Source of the DNA: Sphingobacterium spiritivorum
GTDB lineage: Bacteria; Bacteroidota; Bacteroidia; Sphingobacteriales; Sphingobacteriaceae
NCBI RefSeq assembly: GCF_016724845.1
Contig: NZ_CP068082.1
Coordinates: forward strand, 868,001 to 932,000
Direction of reading: 5' to 3'
DNA length: 64,000 nucleotides
The notes beneath the pieces are model-generated. The model worked only from the letters and a program-made list of their open reading frames with translations, did not search any database and was not told the origin of the DNA. Below are positions 46,566 to 55,719 of the stretch, in pieces (the first letter of the stretch is position 1; the number at the start of each line of letters is the position of its first letter). A program made the translations under genes and the position numbers.

Positions 46566-49500
46566 TTAAAAGCCTGCTCTTAAACCAAATGAAAAAGTTC
46601 TTAGTGGTGATAAATCTCCAAATTCCGGGTCGACGTTATGTTTATCCGCTTTCCATATCGTCCCTAAATTGGTAGCGTACATCAATACCTCCAATCTTTT
46701 CAGTTTCCATTTGTTTTCCAATGATTTAATTTGGTAACTAAGGTTGATGTCCTGTAAGCGTATATTGTCTCCCTTTGAAATCAGCACTTCGGCACGTGGA
46801 TAAAAATAGCCATCCCGATTGTTATTATTCGGATAGACCATTGACGGAATCTGTGTGGTGACTTCATCACCCGGCTTTTGCCATCTTAGACTAAAATCCG
46901 AATGCGAACCTGTGCCATTGAATATTGCGTTATAGTACACGCTGTTTCTCCTGAAATAGAACCCTAATTTATAGCTGATATTGAATGAAAGACTTAACCC
47001 TTTCCATGAGAACGTATTTCTTAAAGCACCGAAATGTGTAGGAGTGGCGGAGCCATAATAAATCAGTTCTTCTGGTGTGGTTTCGTTGCGGATGGCTGCA
47101 TAATCTTTGCTTACTTCGCCATGAAGGTAGCCCATAGGGTCGCCTGTTTCGGGGTCAAGACCAGCCCATCGAAATGCAAAAATAGAATAGGCGGGTTTTC
47201 CAATGATGGGCGAAATAACCAATCCGCTATTAAGATAATTATTGAGGTCTCTTGTCTCGGCAAGATATTCCGTTATTTTAGTTTTTACGGTACTGTACAG
47301 CAAGTCTGTCCGCCATTCAAATGCTTTACGGATATTGACAATATGCAATTGTATATCTATTCCGTTTCCGGTCATGGAAGCCGAATTTCCAAGATAAGTG
47401 AACCCTCGGCTACTTAAGGAACCTATTGCACCTGTGGTTTGGTCGATAGGCATATAACCAATAAGGTCGGTATTTTTCTTGTGATAGTATTCAAATGTAC
47501 CGCTTAAACGTTGTTTTAAAACAGCAAAGTCAAACCCTACATTGAACTGCCCGTTCTTTTCCCAACGAAGATTTTCGTTCGGTGGATTAACTAATATACC
47601 ATAAGGCGTATTTATTAAATTTCCACCATTGTAATAACGCATTGTGGGCAGAGCCGAAACATTGCGATTGAGGTTACCGCTATAACCGAAAGTCGTCCTT
47701 AGCTTCAACAGGTCAAGCCATGTAATATTGATAAACCGTTCATTCGTCAGATGCCAGCTACCACCAACCGACCAAAGTGGGGTAAACCGTTGATTGCTCC
47801 TTACTCCAAACAGATTTGAGCCATCTTGTCTTGCACTAATGTTAAGATTATAGCGGTTATCAAACGTATAAGCCCAATTGGTAAAAAAGGATATAAACCT
47901 ATCGTTAGTTTCGGATGTAAAATATGGATTTGGAATTTTTGCAATTCCACCTGTGGGACTGTACAAAGTATAATCAGTATCGTAATTAACTGCGATAGTC
48001 GTCAAAATATGGGGATTATAACCATATTGTGTAGACTGTGTTAGAGTGGTGTTTGCCTGACGAGCCTCTGCTCCAGCAAGACCTGTTAGCTGGTGTTTAT
48101 CCCAAGTTTTGGAGTAATTCAGTTGTAAACGGAGAGATTGCGACGTGAAGCTGTTTGTTGATTCATTTAAGATATCGCCCAAAGGTATTGGGCGGAATAA
48201 CGCTCCATCCGTACCAACCTGTGTATAGGTATTTATCCTATCACGGGTATAATAGGATGCCATGCTCCGTATATCTTTTCCTGCTCCCTGTGCGTTTTCA
48301 TATTGGTATTTGATTTCTACAATCAGCCCTTTGCCAATGTCATAATTCAGCCCTGTATTCAATATCAGGCTGTTTGTTTTCTGTTTATTGTTGATGAGGT
48401 TTATTTCGTCCAATGGACGATACGTCCAATCTAATAATCCATTTTGTTTTGTTTCCTGAATATAGTTTGACCGATAATATCGGTCTATTGGTAAAGCGTT
48501 TCCATTTTCGTCCGCAATACGGGCATAAGGTAACGAAGAAAAATTGGTAGGTCTTCCTGCGTTTGTGAAGGTATGGGTAAAAAACAAGGCGGCATCCAAA
48601 CTCAATTTTTTGGAAAGTCGAAACGTATTGTCAGAACGTAGATTATACCGTTTATAACCTTCATCGGTGGTGCTGGTATTGTCATCATAGCCACCAGAAA
48701 GATAATAGCTTACATTTTCGCTCTGCCCACTCACGTTTAGGGAATATTGCTGGTTTAGCCCTTTCCTGTAAACGTATTTATTCAATTCCCGACGTATATC
48801 GTATTGCGCTAATTCGTTCAGCCCTTGTTGCAATGCGGCATCGGTTAGTAACCCGTGTTTATTTTTATACATTAATTCCACTGCGGGGGATAATGGCACG
48901 TAGCCTAACTGCTCATTGGCATCGTAAAAGTTATTGTCAAAAAGCATTTTTTCGACACCTATATAATCCGCAGAAGACATATAAGGCAGTTGCATCATAT
49001 CCGGCTTTTGAATAAGAGTCATATTGCTGTTAAACGATATGGCAGGCGGCTGGTTCCGTTTGGCTTTCTTGGTCGTTATAACGATTACACCGTTTCCGGC
49101 TCTTACGCCCCATATAGAGGCTGCGGTTGCATCCTTTAGAATGGTAATATCTTCCACATCGTTCGGGTTAATATCATTTATATTGCCCTCGTAGGGAAAA
49201 TTATTCAGTATGATTAATGGTTTCGTATTGGAAAAAATAGTGCTTAGACCTCGTATGCTCAAATTGTTACTGCCTACACCGGGTCTGTTATCAAACATTG
49301 CTGAACTGGCAATACCGTCCAACCTGCTCAATACATCGGTAGAGATTTGACGATTAAACAATTCGTTGTCGATATGGTCAAATGACCCTGTGGCTCTTTC
49401 TTTGGGTATTTTTTGAATACCCGTGGATACCACTACTTCGCTTAAAGTATTGCTTGCCGGATTTAGGTGCACCGTCAATGGGTTTTGTGGAGCAGCAGAA

Positions 49501-49760
49501 AGGACAAATGTCGTATCTGCTAATCCAATGTAACTAACACTAACTGCTAAAGGGAATGCTTTATTTGTAAATTCAAAATTTCCGTCTTCATCAGTTTGTA
49601 CGGTGTTATTCTGACTGCGGTTCAACAATTTGACCGTAGCACCTGCTACGGGCTGACCATTTTCATTATTGACTACCTTACCCCGAATGTTGGATATGTT
49701 TTGGGCAATGGTATTGGTAACTGAAAAAAGTATGAGTAAAAAAGTAATTGTTCGTTTCAT
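46566..49760 (-). CDS. SusC/RagA-family TonB-dependent transporter (element-borne)
   Basis: 1064 residues from the ATG at 49760, chosen because MKRTITFLLILFSVTNTIAQ is a signal peptide; upstream in-frame codons overlap the TlpA-like gene. It has a CarboxypepD_reg-like domain (IRGKVVNNENGQPVAGATVKL), a plug (DVEDITILKDATAASIWGVRAGNG) and a barrel ending RTFSFGLRAGF. In RagAB the substrate is oligopeptide; here the companions point to peptides too, which is inference. Confidence 0.95.
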   Translation of the reverse strand: MKRTITFLLILFSVTNTIAQNISNIRGKVVNNENGQPVAGATVKLLNRSQNNTVQTDEDGNFEFTNKAFPLAVSVSYIGLADTTFVLSAAPQNPLTVHLNPASNTLSEVVVSTGIQKIPKERATGSFDHIDNELFNRQISTDVLSRLDGIASSAMFDNRPGVGSNNLSIRGLSTIFSNTKPLIILNNFPYEGNINDINPNDVEDITILKDATAASIWGVRAGNGVIVITTKKAKRNQPPAISFNSNMTLIQKPDMMQLPYMSSADYIGVEKMLFDNNFYDANEQLGYVPLSPAVELMYKNKHGLLTDAALQQGLNELAQYDIRRELNKYVYRKGLNQQYSLNVSGQSENVSYYLSGGYDDNTSTTDEGYKRYNLRSDNTFRLSKKLSLDAALFFTHTFTNAGRPTNFSSLPYARIADENGNALPIDRYYRSNYIQETKQNGLLDWTYRPLDEINLINNKQKTNSLILNTGLNYDIGKGLIVEIKYQYENAQGAGKDIRSMASYYTRDRINTYTQVGTDGALFRPIPLGDILNESTNSFTSQSLRLQLNYSKTWDKHQLTGLAGAEARQANTTLTQSTQYGYNPHILTTIAVNYDTDYTLYSPTGGIAKIPNPYFTSETNDRFISFFTNWAYTFDNRYNLNISARQDGSNLFGVRSNQRFTPLWSVGGSWHLTNERFINITWLDLLKLRTTFGYSGNLNRNVSALPTMRYYNGGNLINTPYGILVNPPNENLRWEKNGQFNVGFDFAVLKQRLSGTFEYYHKKNTDLIGYMPIDQTTGAIGSLSSRGFTYLGNSASMTGNGIDIQLHIVNIRKAFEWRTDLLYSTVKTKITEYLAETRDLNNYLNSGLVISPIIGKPAYSIFAFRWAGLDPETGDPMGYLHGEVSKDYAAIRNETTPEELIYYGSATPTHFGALRNTFSWKGLSLSFNISYKLGFYFRRNSVYYNAIFNGTGSHSDFSLRWQKPGDEVTTQIPSMVYPNNNNRDGYFYPRAEVLISKGDNIRLQDINLSYQIKSLENKWKLKRLEVLMYATNLGTIWKADKHNVDPEFGDLSPLRTFSFGLRAGF

Positions 49761-49773
49761 TGAGTAGTTTGGT

Positions 49774-51102
49774 TTATAGTTCAGAAATGACAAAAAAATC
49801 CAGCACTCTTTCATCTTCCACGATGGCAATACCGAATGGTTTAAGTTGCCTGTTAACAGCTTCCACATCCTCAATAGCATGTGCTATTTTTGGGATGGCT
49901 ATTTTTTGGTCAGTAAAATCATTTACAACAGGAATATGCTGTATATCTTTATTGGTCTTGTTTACCCAAGCCGAAAGGTATTGTAAGCGGTCTTCGGGTT
50001 TATTGGGGATTATTGTCGTTTTCCCTATAATCTTAATGGTATAGCATTTTGTATTACGTTTTTCCATACGCCCATTTATGCCAAAGTGATAATTGAGGTC
50101 AGCCTGTACTTTTTGGGGAAAGTGCTTCAATACTGACAATGGGGCAATCCATTCGTAGCAATACTTATCCTGTAAAAACCTTTTCTCCGAAACGGAAAAT
50201 GGTTCCTTCAACTCCAGCTTTGTCCGGTTAGGTGGCATTGTTAGCAATTCTCTAAATGCAAGTTCGTACATACGGCGGATGTCAGCATTGGTAGATAGTA
50301 CCCGAAAGGTGCTATCTTTTTCGTTCACTTTTGGTAGAGCATTTGAACGAGGAATGCCTTCTATGGCTAACGTAATAATACTTCTGCTAACAAAAAAATC
50401 CCCGTCAGCACCATTATTATTAAGCAGTAATGGACGTGTGTCATCATAGGTAAGGTTGTCCTTTTTCTGTGCAATGCTATTTGCATTGCCTTTCAATGCC
50501 GAAGTAATATTTTCCTTTGTTACATCAGATGAGTGTGTAATAGCTTGTACTTCGCCGGATTTGCTAATCCATACCTCATGCGGCAACATGGTGTAAGGGA
50601 AATGGAATTTATATGTATTGTCATCGGTAACTGAAAACAAGTTTAATCGGGAAAGTACTCGATTCTTCTTTAAGAATGCTTTTATTTCGTTGGCTTTCTG
50701 GTCTGTCATCGGTAAAATGATAACATCGTCTTTAAACTCCTTTTCCAGTTCGTGAAGTCTTGGCAATGCAGCTACACAAGTACCGCACCACGTACTCCAA
50801 AAATCCAATATTATCAGCTTGCCTTTGTAATCGGCAAGGGTGATGTTTTTTTTGTCCTGCGGGTGGTTCACCACCTGCAAAGGTGTGTTCCAAAGAGCAT
50901 CAGGGATTTGGTCGCCGATGTTTAAAGCGGTGATGTTTTGGTTGTTTGCAGTCCCGACTTCTCGGGACTGCGGACGGGCTATGCCGACACCAAACAACAT
51001 GAAACAAATTAGAATTAGGAAGTGCCTGCCGCCCGTTACCAGTTCCGGGTTATGGCAGGCTATAAAAATCGTTATCCTATTACGAATAAGTTTATTCGCC
51101 AT
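49774..51102 (-). CDS. TlpA-like thioredoxin protein, membrane-anchored
   Basis: 442 residues. A hydrophobic anchor near 27-42 precedes a thioredoxin domain with active site FWSTWCGTCVAALPRL (CxxC) at about 100-115. The 250 residues after it have no recognised domain. Such SusC-associated TlpA proteins may reduce disulfides in the ligand or in secreted partners. Two palindromic stretches lie in the first 60 codons (see findings), an unusual feature for a conserved gene start. It lies 13 bases before susC, so the three genes form an operon. Confidence 0.85.
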   Translation of the reverse strand: MANKLIRNRITIFIACHNPELVTGGRHFLILICFMLFGVGIARPQSREVGTANNQNITALNIGDQIPDALWNTPLQVVNHPQDKKNITLADYKGKLIILDFWSTWCGTCVAALPRLHELEKEFKDDVIILPMTDQKANEIKAFLKKNRVLSRLNLFSVTDDNTYKFHFPYTMLPHEVWISKSGEVQAITHSSDVTKENITSALKGNANSIAQKKDNLTYDDTRPLLLNNNGADGDFFVSRSIITLAIEGIPRSNALPKVNEKDSTFRVLSTNADIRRMYELAFRELLTMPPNRTKLELKEPFSVSEKRFLQDKYCYEWIAPLSVLKHFPQKVQADLNYHFGINGRMEKRNTKCYTIKIIGKTTIIPNKPEDRLQYLSAWVNKTNKDIQHIPVVNDFTDQKIAIPKIAHAIEDVEAVNRQLKPFGIAIVEDERVLDFFVISEL

Positions 51103-51342
51103 TGGGTTTATAAATTATGGTTATTGGGAAATGATTAATTGCTCCGAGTATGGTTGCAGGACGTGCTAATCCGGGCTTTTGATGATGCAGCGGAGGCTGA
51201 ATTTCTTTGAGAAGAACAAAACATCGCTTTTTATCCCTCCCGTTGGGGAAAGGAAGTAATATTGTTTATAATTGTTTGTCAATCTTCTCACTATTAGTTA
51301 TTTGTTCCAAATAACGTTGAAATGGAGATTTTTTTGAAGTAA
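51103..51342. other. Intergenic, divergent promoter region
   Basis: Together with the repeats at 51343-51380 this 308-base gap separates the TlpA-like gene (minus) from the XRE gene (plus), so both promoters should be here. No RNA or ORF recognised. Confidence 0.4.
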
Positions 51343-51380
51343 TTTTGGTTGTCTATTATGCTTTTTTGGTTGTCTTTTAT
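51343..51380 (+). promoter_or_regulatory. Tandem operator-like repeat before the XRE pair
   Basis: TTTTGGTTGTCTATTAT (51343-51359) and TTTTGGTTGTCTTTTAT (51364-51380) differ at one of 17 positions and are spaced 21 bases, two helical turns. The start codon is 31 bases downstream. Consistent with autoregulation by the XRE proteins encoded there. Confidence 0.6.
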
Positions 51381-51410
51381 TATATTTACGCTATCAAATG
51401 ACAATGAAAT

Positions 51411-51821
51411 ATGCAAGAGGAAGACAAAGTACACGTTTTGGAAACGCTGGAAGAAAACCATCAGGGCAGAAATGCGCAGCGTATCCGTATTTACTTGGGC
51501 ATTAAGCAAGAAGTGCTTGCTAATGAATTGGGTATGAGCCAGCCACAAATTTCTGCCATAGAACGGGAAGCTGTTTTAGAGCCGGAAATGTTGGAACGAT
51601 TTGCTTTTGCATTAGGCGTAACCCCTGACCTCATTAAGAAATTTGATGTGGAACGAGCTATTTATAATATCAACAGTTATAAAGATAGTACTGTTCAACA
51701 TGGTGAGAATAGTACGCAGAATATTAATCCGTTAGATAAAGTAGTCGAGTTATACGAACGGTTGTTGCAAAGTGAGCGGGAGAAACTGGAATTATTTATA
51801 AACCAAAAAAATCATTCGTAA
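51411..51821 (+). CDS. XRE-family HTH protein, copy 1
   Basis: 136 residues. HTH at about 24-78 (RIRIYLGIKQEVLANELGMSQPQISAIERE) followed by a helical C-terminal segment (VVELYERLLQSEREKLELF). It lies 8 bases before a paralogue with the same layout. Likely a transcription factor of the element, possibly acting on the divergent TlpA/Sus operon. Confidence 0.88.
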   Translation: MQEEDKVHVLETLEENHQGRNAQRIRIYLGIKQEVLANELGMSQPQISAIEREAVLEPEMLERFAFALGVTPDLIKKFDVERAIYNINSYKDSTVQHGENSTQNINPLDKVVELYERLLQSEREKLELFINQKNHS

Positions 51822-51828
51822 AATAACA

Positions 51829-52245
51829 ATGGAAAAAGAAAAAGAAACCGTGTATTTGGAGGGGAAAAACCACATGGGTATAAAAATTGGCAGTGCAAGG
51901 CGATTGGTAGGTATTACGCAAAAGGATTTGGCAGAGCGTATGGGTGTGACCAAGCAAGCTGTATCTAAATTGGAACAAACCGAGAACGTGGATGACGAAC
52001 GATTGGAAAAAGTAGCTATTGCGCTTGGCGTAAGCGTAGAGGGTTTGAAGAAATTTGATGTGGGGCAGGTTCTTTACCATACTAATAATTTTTACGAAAA
52101 GGTTGAACCGACAAATGGTGCTATGGTTGGTACAGTAAGAATTGAAAATAATCATCAGTTTTCAATTGAGCAGGCAACCAAGCTGTTTGAAGAATTATTG
52201 AGAATGGAACGGGAACATTTTCAGAAAGCAAAAGATAAGAAATAA
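51829..52245 (+). CDS. XRE-family HTH protein, copy 2
   Basis: 138 residues. HTH at about 20-75 (SARRLVGITQKDLAERMGVTKQAVSKLEQ) and a C-terminal helical segment (QATKLFEELLRMEREHFQKA) similar to that of copy 1. Copies share GVTPDLIKKFDV/GVSVEGLKKFDV after the HTH, so they arose by duplication and diverged in the recognition helix; they may bind related sites or form heterodimers. Confidence 0.88.
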   Translation: MEKEKETVYLEGKNHMGIKIGSARRLVGITQKDLAERMGVTKQAVSKLEQTENVDDERLEKVAIALGVSVEGLKKFDVGQVLYHTNNFYEKVEPTNGAMVGTVRIENNHQFSIEQATKLFEELLRMEREHFQKAKDKK

Positions 52246-52315
52246 CTAAAGTATCTTTTAAAGCATAACGATAGATTCAGGCTTCCCTCGTAACCAAGAA
52301 GCGAAGAATTTTAAA

Positions 52316-52347
52316 AGAAACGGCGGATCTGCAAGTCCGCCGTTTCT
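52316..52347. terminator. Bidirectional terminator
   Basis: AGAAACGGCGGA (52316-52327) and TCCGCCGTTTCT (52336-52347) pair perfectly around TCTGCAAG. It lies between the convergent XRE pair and rteC copy 2 and can end both. Confidence 0.85.
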
Positions 52348-52363
52348 CTTTCTATCGCTGTCA

Positions 52364-53206
52364 TTATTTTTCCTCCTGCTCATCCATTTTCTTAATAAGG
52401 TTATCCCGCAGTGCATCAAGGAATTTGGTACGGTTTCGTTTCCGGTTGCGTATTTCGAGATAGGTATGGTAAAAGTTTCCCAAATCAATATTAAAGGCAT
52501 TTTCAAAATATTCCGCTATCAACCTAATATCCGTATTGCCATTATCGAGAACGCTTTGGTAGTATAGGGAGTAAATGAGTTCTGTCAAAGCAGCTTTACT
52601 ACCTGTCCAGTTCAGCCCCGAAATAGCAGTGCGTTTTATAAACAAACGCTTGTAGGTGCAGTAAAGCTGGTCTTCGAGATACACCTGTATCAAATCATTC
52701 GCCATTATCTTGGCTACCTTATAATCGTGGGAAGTAGAAAAAGATTGGTCGGACTGAAAATAATAGGTATCCAGCCACAGTTTTATATCGTGCTTGCCCC
52801 GAACAAACATTTTCTCGTCAAGAAACGAGTTGTTGCTTCGGTAATATTTATAAAAATCAATGTTATTGTCGAAAAACCTTTTTAGCTTCTTCAATTCTTT
52901 TTTAAGATATTTTCTAATGCGCTTAGCCCCGTAGGGCTTCCTCGTCTCGATTTTGTAAATGGCATTATAATAAATCAATTTTGAAACAATGACTGGCTTT
53001 TGATATTTAAAAAATCGGATTTCTTCATCAACATTTGTAAATCCTCGTTTCAAAACATAATCTTTAATTTCGGACAGACATTCCACAATCCGGTATATAA
53101 TGGCTTCTGTCCGTTGTACCGGGTTATCGTTTTCAATCTCCAGTTCTTGGATTTCTGTTTCCAATTTAAGATATGTTTCATTGTAAAATTTATCCATTCG
53201 TTTCAT
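52364..53206 (-). CDS. rteC: RteC-family protein, copy 2
   Basis: 280 residues, clearly homologous to the first copy: NVDEEIRFFKYQKPVIVSKLIYYNAIYKIE, DFYKYYRSNNSFLDEKMFVRG, LNWTGSKAALTELIYSLYYQ and NRKRNRTKFLDALRDNL. Start at MKRMDKFYN or MDKF. It reads towards the XRE genes, from a region with palindromes. Two RteC genes 16 kb apart suggest either nested elements or separate regulation of two modules. Confidence 0.9.
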   Translation of the reverse strand: MKRMDKFYNETYLKLETEIQELEIENDNPVQRTEAIIYRIVECLSEIKDYVLKRGFTNVDEEIRFFKYQKPVIVSKLIYYNAIYKIETRKPYGAKRIRKYLKKELKKLKRFFDNNIDFYKYYRSNNSFLDEKMFVRGKHDIKLWLDTYYFQSDQSFSTSHDYKVAKIMANDLIQVYLEDQLYCTYKRLFIKRTAISGLNWTGSKAALTELIYSLYYQSVLDNGNTDIRLIAEYFENAFNIDLGNFYHTYLEIRNRKRNRTKFLDALRDNLIKKMDEQEEK

Positions 53207-53239
53207 TTTGATAAATATGATACTGATTAATATAGAAAT

Positions 53240-53260
53240 GCTAATACTGCTCGTATTAGC
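53240..53260. promoter_or_regulatory. Inverted repeat upstream of rteC copy 2
   Basis: GCTAATAC (53240-53247) and GTATTAGC (53253-53260) form a perfect palindrome around TGCTC, 34-54 bases before the rteC start, a fitting place for an operator. Confidence 0.5.
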
Positions 53261-53432
53261 CCATGCAACTACATGAAAGAATAACCAGTATGATGCTGGT
53301 GGTGGAACTGTTGTATTGTCTGATGGGTTGTAGTATGATGCAGGTTAATCCAAACGAATTATACCCCGCATCACCCACTGTATTTTGCCGTAATTTTACG
53401 GTTTGCAGTTTACAACCATCCGGTATTTTATT

Positions 53433-55706
53433 TTAATATGTCAATGCAAGCCCTACACCAAATCCCATATCACTATCATAGTGGGTACGTATACCTATAT
53501 TTTTATTGATGATATACCTAAGCTCCCCCATATATTCTAAGTCGGTATTTACCATGAAGCCACCTCTTAATCTTTTTGAAATTGGAATATCTTCGCGCAT
53601 TAACTGCAATCTTACAATTCCATCGTGATATACTTCTGCCTGGAAATTGACCAGCATAGGTAACGTATACATAAACCCTAAACTGAACGCCCTGCGGGTG
53701 TCTTTCTTGTTGGTTTGTCCAAATATGTTCTTTTCGTGCTCATCTTCTCCCATTTTCCGGTAACGAAAATCAAAACCTACAAAGGGCATGAACCATTGCA
53801 TCTTTCCAATGTATCTACCTAAGTGAGTTTCTACTTCATACCCGTGCATACTATTATAGCCTAAGCGCCATTCTGTTCCTAATTGATAGCGTGCATTCAT
53901 TAGCATAGCTTCTCCATCATTACCATTGGTTGCAAAATCGTTTTGTGCCATAAAATGGGGCATATTACTTTCTCTTTGCAATTCTTTATAGGCTTTTGCC
54001 TTGTCAGGTAAATAGGGGTTATTGTAGTCTCCAACTTCAAACACCCTGTTCATTCCCGCCATCATGTGATATAATATATGGCAATGAAAGAACCAATCAC
54101 CTTCCTCATTTGCTAAAAACTCAATGGTATCCGTTTCCATAGGCATGATATCCAACACATTTTTAAGCGGCGATTTTTCGCCTTTTCCGTTTATCACCCT
54201 AAAATCAAATCCGTGAAGATGCATAGGATGCCGCATCATCGAATTATTATAAATGGTAATCCGTAGGATTTCTCCTTTTTTTACAGGTATTTTGTCCGTT
54301 TCCGAAAGTATTTTATTATCCATGCTCCATACATAGCGGTTCATGTTGCCAGTAAGTGTGAACTTCAACTCTTTTACAGGCGCATCTTTTGGAAGGGAGG
54401 TGTTGTAAGGCGATTGCAACATAGCATAATTTAATGTTTTGATGTCTCCCAAGGCATTAGCGTTGTAACGGTTAGGGTCGTCATCCATGTTCATACCTTC
54501 ATGCTTGCTGTGGTCTGATTTCTTTGCTGCATCTCCGGTAATTTCGGGATACATCACTACATTCATGTCCATTTGGTTCAGGCTCATCTTCATGCCCATA
54601 TCGTCCAAATCGCCATTCATTTTCATCATATCGTTCATCATCTTCATCCCCTCGAAATACTTCAATCGTGGGAGCGGGGAAATAAGCTGTTTGACCCCAT
54701 CACCTATAAAGTAGCTTGCTGATTGTGTTCTGTCCTCGGTTGTTGCTAAAAACTCATATGCTAACCCATCTTGAGGGATAGTCACTACAATATCGTAAGT
54801 TTCAGAAACTGCAATGATTAATCTATCCACTTCTACAGGCTCAACATCATTTCCATCATTCGCTACTACTGTAATTTTCCCTCCAGCATATCTTAGCCAG
54901 AAATACGAAGACGCCCCGCCATTGGAAACGCGTAATCTGACTTTGTCACCTGCTTTTAGCTTTTTACCACCAATTGTTTTCAAATCGGTGCTATGGCTAC
55001 CATTTATTAGGATTTTATCATAGTAAACATCACTGACATCCATCGCCAGCATCCGTTTCCACTCATTTTTTACCTTTACGCCTAATTTTCCCTCCTTAAT
55101 AGCTTCAACGTACGATTGCGTAGCACCTTTCTTAATGGCCGCCCAATCATTTGCATTGTGTAGCATACGGTTGATGTTATCCGGGTTAAGATTTGTCCAC
55201 TCACTTAATATAATCGGGACGGTCGGCAAATCGTCAATTCCTTTTCTAAAGGTTTTATCGTCGCCTCTTTTTTTCATGATAAAACTACCGTACATGCCTA
55301 TCTGCTCCTGCAAGCCTGAGTGCGAATGATACCAGTGCGTGCCATGCTGGATAATCGGAAAACGGTAGGTGTAGGTTGTACCCGGTGCGATGGGCTTTTG
55401 CGTAAGCCAGGGCACACCGTCTTCTTTATTGGGCAGGAACACACCATGCCAGTGCAGTGATGTGCTTTCTTTCAATTGGTTGTGCACCACTATTTCGGCA
55501 GTGTCGCCCTCGGTAAAGGTAAGGGTGGGCATGGGGATTTGCCCGTTTACGGCAATCGCCCTTTTTTGCTTACCTGCATAGTTGACAAGTGTATCTTTTA
55601 CATACAGCTCGTAATGCACTACTCTCTGTGCAAACAGCGTTTGCGTGCAAAGCAGCATCAGCACTGTTTGCAATATTCTTATGGGTATTTTTTTATATCT
55701 GTTCAT
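53433..55706 (-). CDS. Multicopper oxidase fused to a barrel-like C-terminal domain
   Basis: 757 residues from the ATG at 55706, which gives a signal peptide ending CTQTLFAQ. Copper ligands are all present: SLHWHGVFL, GTHWYHSHSG, HPMHLHGFDF and HCHILYHMMAGM (with the axial Met). A Met-rich loop (MKMMNDMMKMNGDLDDMGMKM) resembles CopA/PcoA copper sites. The last 180 residues (YQLGTEWRLGYNSMHGYEVE, FVGFDFRYRKMGEDEH, GVGLALTY end) look like a CopB-type outer-membrane barrel, so one chain joins two copper-resistance proteins. It oxidises Cu(I) in the periplasm. Last gene of the copper operon. Confidence 0.93.
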   Translation of the reverse strand: MNRYKKIPIRILQTVLMLLCTQTLFAQRVVHYELYVKDTLVNYAGKQKRAIAVNGQIPMPTLTFTEGDTAEIVVHNQLKESTSLHWHGVFLPNKEDGVPWLTQKPIAPGTTYTYRFPIIQHGTHWYHSHSGLQEQIGMYGSFIMKKRGDDKTFRKGIDDLPTVPIILSEWTNLNPDNINRMLHNANDWAAIKKGATQSYVEAIKEGKLGVKVKNEWKRMLAMDVSDVYYDKILINGSHSTDLKTIGGKKLKAGDKVRLRVSNGGASSYFWLRYAGGKITVVANDGNDVEPVEVDRLIIAVSETYDIVVTIPQDGLAYEFLATTEDRTQSASYFIGDGVKQLISPLPRLKYFEGMKMMNDMMKMNGDLDDMGMKMSLNQMDMNVVMYPEITGDAAKKSDHSKHEGMNMDDDPNRYNANALGDIKTLNYAMLQSPYNTSLPKDAPVKELKFTLTGNMNRYVWSMDNKILSETDKIPVKKGEILRITIYNNSMMRHPMHLHGFDFRVINGKGEKSPLKNVLDIMPMETDTIEFLANEEGDWFFHCHILYHMMAGMNRVFEVGDYNNPYLPDKAKAYKELQRESNMPHFMAQNDFATNGNDGEAMLMNARYQLGTEWRLGYNSMHGYEVETHLGRYIGKMQWFMPFVGFDFRYRKMGEDEHEKNIFGQTNKKDTRRAFSLGFMYTLPMLVNFQAEVYHDGIVRLQLMREDIPISKRLRGGFMVNTDLEYMGELRYIINKNIGIRTHYDSDMGFGVGLALTY

Positions 55707-55719
55707 TCGTTGAAAAATT

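Noticed and set aside
46566..49880. Longer SusC start at 49880
   Set aside because: The first 40 residues overlap the TlpA-like gene and precede a perfect signal peptide at 49760.
53388..53401. CCGTAA/TTACGG palindrome as the terminator of the copper operon
   Set aside because: Loop of two bases and no U-tract on the minus strand, so it is a poor terminator.
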